64,000 nt of DNA from Lewinellaceae bacterium (GTDB taxonomy: Bacteria > Bacteroidota > Bacteroidia > Chitinophagales > Saprospiraceae), in contig JACJYG010000006.1 of NCBI GenBank assembly GCA_020636215.1, positions 372,001 to 436,000 on the forward strand. The letters run 5' to 3'. Below, piece by piece: positions 62,096 to 64,000 of the stretch. A program made the position numbers and the translations under genes. Every line of letters begins with the position of its first letter. Position 1 is the stretch's first letter. The notes beneath the pieces are model-generated. The model was not told the origin of the DNA. It searched no databases and was given only the letters and a program-made list of their open reading frames with translations.

Positions 62096-62122
62096 CGTTT
62101 TGAAGTAATTGGTGAAGCGTCG

Positions 62123-62153
62123 CAAAAGTAATGGATTTTTAGTGGCCCTCTAA
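62123..62153 (-). promoter_or_regulatory. Promoter of sucC
   Basis: On the minus strand TTA (62151-62153), 20 nt spacer, TACTTTTG (62123-62130), which is an exact -7 and near -33 match to the Bacteroidota consensus. The ATG is 27 nt further. Confidence 0.5.
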
Positions 62154-62279
62154 ATTTTTACCGACGGAATTCGGAAGCTGGATTGTGGCAAGTCTGAAAG
62201 GGGATATTTGCAGATAGCAGGAGCGGGTTTTCGTTGAGGTTCGGTATGGGAAAATGGGAAGGATTGGGAGGAGCTGAAA

Positions 62280-62400
62280 AAAATGGGAGAAAAAAATGGT
62301 TATAAAAGTAATGATGATGAATATAATGATGATAAAAGTCATCATAATAAAAATAATGATGATTTTAATAATCATTGTAAATATAATCATAATAAAAAAT
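62280..62400. repeat. AT-rich imperfect tandem repeat
   Basis: Short words such as aatgatgat, ataatgatgat, catcataataaaa and ataatcat recur about every 10-20 bp. The stretch is almost free of C and G and can pair with itself (atgatgat/atcatcat). It sits in the 553-bp gap between sucC and the thioesterase-like gene; the rest of that gap (62401-62648) has no supported gene. Confidence 0.6.
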
Positions 62401-62648
62401 AACGATTATGGGCGTTTTTACACCATTTCGCAAAAGAACTTCAAGTAGGCGCCGAGGCTATGGGAGCACAGTGACTGCAAGGCCTGATTTTGATTTTCCT
62501 CCACCGTGTTTTTTTATATCTTGGGGAAGTTATGCCCAAAATCCGCAGGTTCACGAATTTTATTTAACCCTTGATGCTGCGGATTCCAGGTAGATGCGTG
62601 GCGAAAGTTTTCGAGAAGCACTTTCGCCTCAGTATAAAGCCAAGTACT

Positions 62649-63179
62649 ATGCCACAAGCAACCACTGATACAGATACTTCAAATGCCGCCCAATCCCTTT
62701 CCCTAACGGCTTTTATCCAAAATCTGAACACCCCCTGGAAATTGTGTTTGTACTTCTTCCGGCACTTGCCTTCCTGTTGGTTTTGGGGAGTACGGGTAAA
62801 GGAGTGTACGCCAGATAAGGCGGTGGTGGCTATTCCCTTTAGCTGGCGTACCCAGAACCCTTTCCGCTCTACCTATTTCGCCGCTCTGGCCGGCGCAGCA
62901 GAACTGTCGACCGGGCTGATGGCTATGATTGCAATTCAGGATAAAGGGCGGATATCGATGCTGATTACCGGGATGGAAATGAAATACCTACGAAAAGCTA
63001 CTGGGCTTACCATCTTCACCTGTGAGGAGGGGCCGGCTATTCATGCTGCCGTACAACGCGCCATTGAAACCGGGCTAGGCCAGGAGGTGCGCGTACATAC
63101 TACTGGAAGTGATGCTGATGGGGACGTGGTTTGTGAAGCCTGGTTTACCTGGTCGTTTAAGCGGAAGGTTCAGAAATAG
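62649..63179 (+). CDS. DUF4442 hotdog-fold thioesterase-like protein
   Basis: A 176-residue protein. The hotdog region contains RVKECTPDKAVVAIPFSWRTQNPFRSTYFAALAGAAELSTGLMAMIAIQ, and then TGMEMKYLRKATGLTIFTCEEG, typical of DUF4442 proteins related to acyl-CoA thioesterases. The substrate is unknown. ATG 62649 is chosen; the frame is open 26 codons upstream. It is convergent with the last gene, and an octamer array separates their ends. Confidence 0.82.
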   Translation: MPQATTDTDTSNAAQSLSLTAFIQNLNTPWKLCLYFFRHLPSCWFWGVRVKECTPDKAVVAIPFSWRTQNPFRSTYFAALAGAAELSTGLMAMIAIQDKGRISMLITGMEMKYLRKATGLTIFTCEEGPAIHAAVQRAIETGLGQEVRVHTTGSDADGDVVCEAWFTWSFKRKVQK

Positions 63180-63228
63180 AGAATGCATAAATGCCAAAAT
63201 GTGAGAATGCGTAAATGTTTTCTCCCAT

Positions 63229-63283
63229 CATTCTTGCATTCCCCGCATTCTCGCATTCTCGCATTCTCGCATTCTCGCATTTC
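63229..63283. repeat. Octamer array CATTCTCG, second locus
   Basis: CATTCTTG, CATTCCCCG, then four perfect CATTCTCG and a truncated end, directly against the stop of the convergent gene. The preceding 63181-63217 carries inverse words (gagaatgcataaatgcc, gagaatgcgtaaatg). It is the same octamer family as 50058-50145. Confidence 0.85.
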
Positions 63284-64000
63284 CTACCGCACCACCACTC
63301 GTTCCACCAAGCGTCCTCGCGGGCTTTCCAGCCAGAGGAAATACAGGCCTGAAGGCAAGCTGCTTGTGCTTAATTCCAGGCGATTAGAGCCATTCGTGAT
63401 GTCTACCCCTTTTTGATAGATCAATTGTCCCGTTGCGGAACGCCATTGCAGGTGGCCGCTGAAGGTGCTGTTAGATTCGAATTCGAGCAGCATGGGTTCG
63501 CCGCTGCCTGCCGGGTTAGGAAATAAGTTGGGGGCGGAAACCCCTTCGATGGCGTTGGCGCTGGTGAGTTGCGCTGTTTTGAACTGGCGGGATTCCGAAG
63601 GCGTGGTGCAGAAAGAATGGCTATTGTATGCCCGCACCCGCCAGTAATAGGTGCGATTGCTCGATAAATCATTGAGGAGCAGAATGGGTTCGGTGCTGAG
63701 GTATTCTTTGGCAAGCGAACTGCTGAAGTTGGGCAACAGGCTCACCTGTACTACGTAGTGGGACGCATTTTCTACCGGCTCCCATTCCAGGTATACGTCA
63801 TCATACTGTACCAGTTCGTCATTTGATGGAAAGGTAAGTGTTGGGGGGGTATCGCTGACGGCCGGAACCGGCGTCTGATTGGACAGGTAATCGGCCTTTT
63901 CCTCGTAAAGGTTGGCGCGCATAGCGGCAATTTGCTCTGAGGTGAAGCGGGCCTGGCAGTCGTCTTCGGCATAGCCCATGATGAGGGTGCCGTCGGAGCG
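63284..64000 (-). CDS. M43-type metallopeptidase C-terminus with T9SS sorting domain (partial)
   Basis: At least 238 residues; the start is beyond the right edge. The first visible part (GTLIMGYAEDDCQARFTSEQIAAMRANLYEEKADYLS) matches the end of the M43/pappalysin catalytic domain (N-I-M-x-Y and a Cys near it). Then comes a fibronectin-III-like module (PPTLTFPSNDELVQYDDVYLEWEPVENASHYVVQVS... NRTYYWRVRAYNS) and a T9SS sorting domain of about 75 residues (APNLFPNPAGSGEPMLLEFESNSTFSGHLQW... GLYFLWLESPRGRLVERVVVR). It is expected to be secreted. The catalytic HEXXH is not in the window. Confidence 0.8.
   Translation of the reverse strand, partial: RSDGTLIMGYAEDDCQARFTSEQIAAMRANLYEEKADYLSNQTPVPAVSDTPPTLTFPSNDELVQYDDVYLEWEPVENASHYVVQVSLLPNFSSSLAKEYLSTEPILLLNDLSSNRTYYWRVRAYNSHSFCTTPSESRQFKTAQLTSANAIEGVSAPNLFPNPAGSGEPMLLEFESNSTFSGHLQWRSATGQLIYQKGVDITNGSNRLELSTSSLPSGLYFLWLESPRGRLVERVVVR

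Noticed and set aside
62408..62593. 61-aa frame before the thioesterase-like gene
   Set aside because: Low-complexity start, no domain and no promoter; composition unlike the neighbouring genes.

Overview
The window is a contiguous piece of chromosome from a member of the Bacteroidota, most like the Saprospiria (Lewinella/Haliscomenobacter-type) judging from gene content. The signs are the tuf-trpT-secE-nusG-rplKAJL-rpoBC order, type IX secretion (T9SS) C-terminal sorting domains, a SusC-like TonB receptor paired with a DUF4249 lipoprotein under FecI/FecR control, DUF1684, DUF3467 and DUF6435 proteins, a kdsC-ubiA-maf cluster, and TAnnTTTG-type -7 promoter elements with little Shine-Dalgarno signal. 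The lineage assignment is inference from gene families, not a sequence search.

Layout. 1-12.4 kb is the transcription/translation core: the 3' end of tuf, tRNA-Trp, secE, nusG, rplK, rplA, rplJ, rplL, rpoB, rpoC, ending at a clear terminator. Two things are odd here. A perfect 104-bp tandem array carries the 3' tail of tRNA-Trp and lies between the tRNA and secE. A 31-nt motif occurs twice, in the rplK-rplA and rplJ-rplL spacers. 12.4-21 kb holds metabolic and housekeeping genes (threonine aldolase, bifunctional nuclease, mazG, CoA-binding protein, pyruvate dehydrogenase E2, recR, a fused glycosyltransferase) interrupted by two 162-164 bp palindromic MITE-like elements. 21-29.7 kb carries secreted proteins, a T9SS-exported PQQ-type sugar dehydrogenase, MarR and Crp-type regulators, a short-chain dehydrogenase and a beta-lactamase-fold lipoprotein. 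29.9-35.7 kb is a sigma/FecR/TonB receptor/DUF4249 uptake locus. 35.8-42 kb holds purB, an Xaa-Pro aminopeptidase, kdsC-type phosphatase, UbiA prenyltransferase, Maf and a GNAT protein.

42-49.6 kb has a 1109-residue WG-repeat protein, topA and a methyltransferase. 49.7-55.5 kb has a DUF3467 protein, an outer-membrane beta-barrel receptor, a repeat-rich 600-bp gap, then a DUF4231 (SLATT-like) plus PGDYG gene pair behind a good Bacteroidota-type promoter, and an FKBP lipoprotein coupled to a DUF3108-like protein. 55.7-64 kb holds an amidase without signal peptide, an M49-like peptidase with an unusual HEXXH motif, a trypsin-like protease with a dockerin-like tail, sucC, a DUF4442 thioesterase-like protein and the 3' end of an M43-type metallopeptidase with a T9SS tail.

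The coding regions are mostly ordinary. The most interesting signals are in the gaps: tandem tRNA tails, paired ribosomal-protein spacer motifs, MITE-like palindromes, heptamer and octamer arrays at gene ends (two of which contain the stop codon), and a possible untranslated transcript at 25.6 kb. There is no CRISPR array, rRNA operon, prophage or complete insertion sequence in the window.
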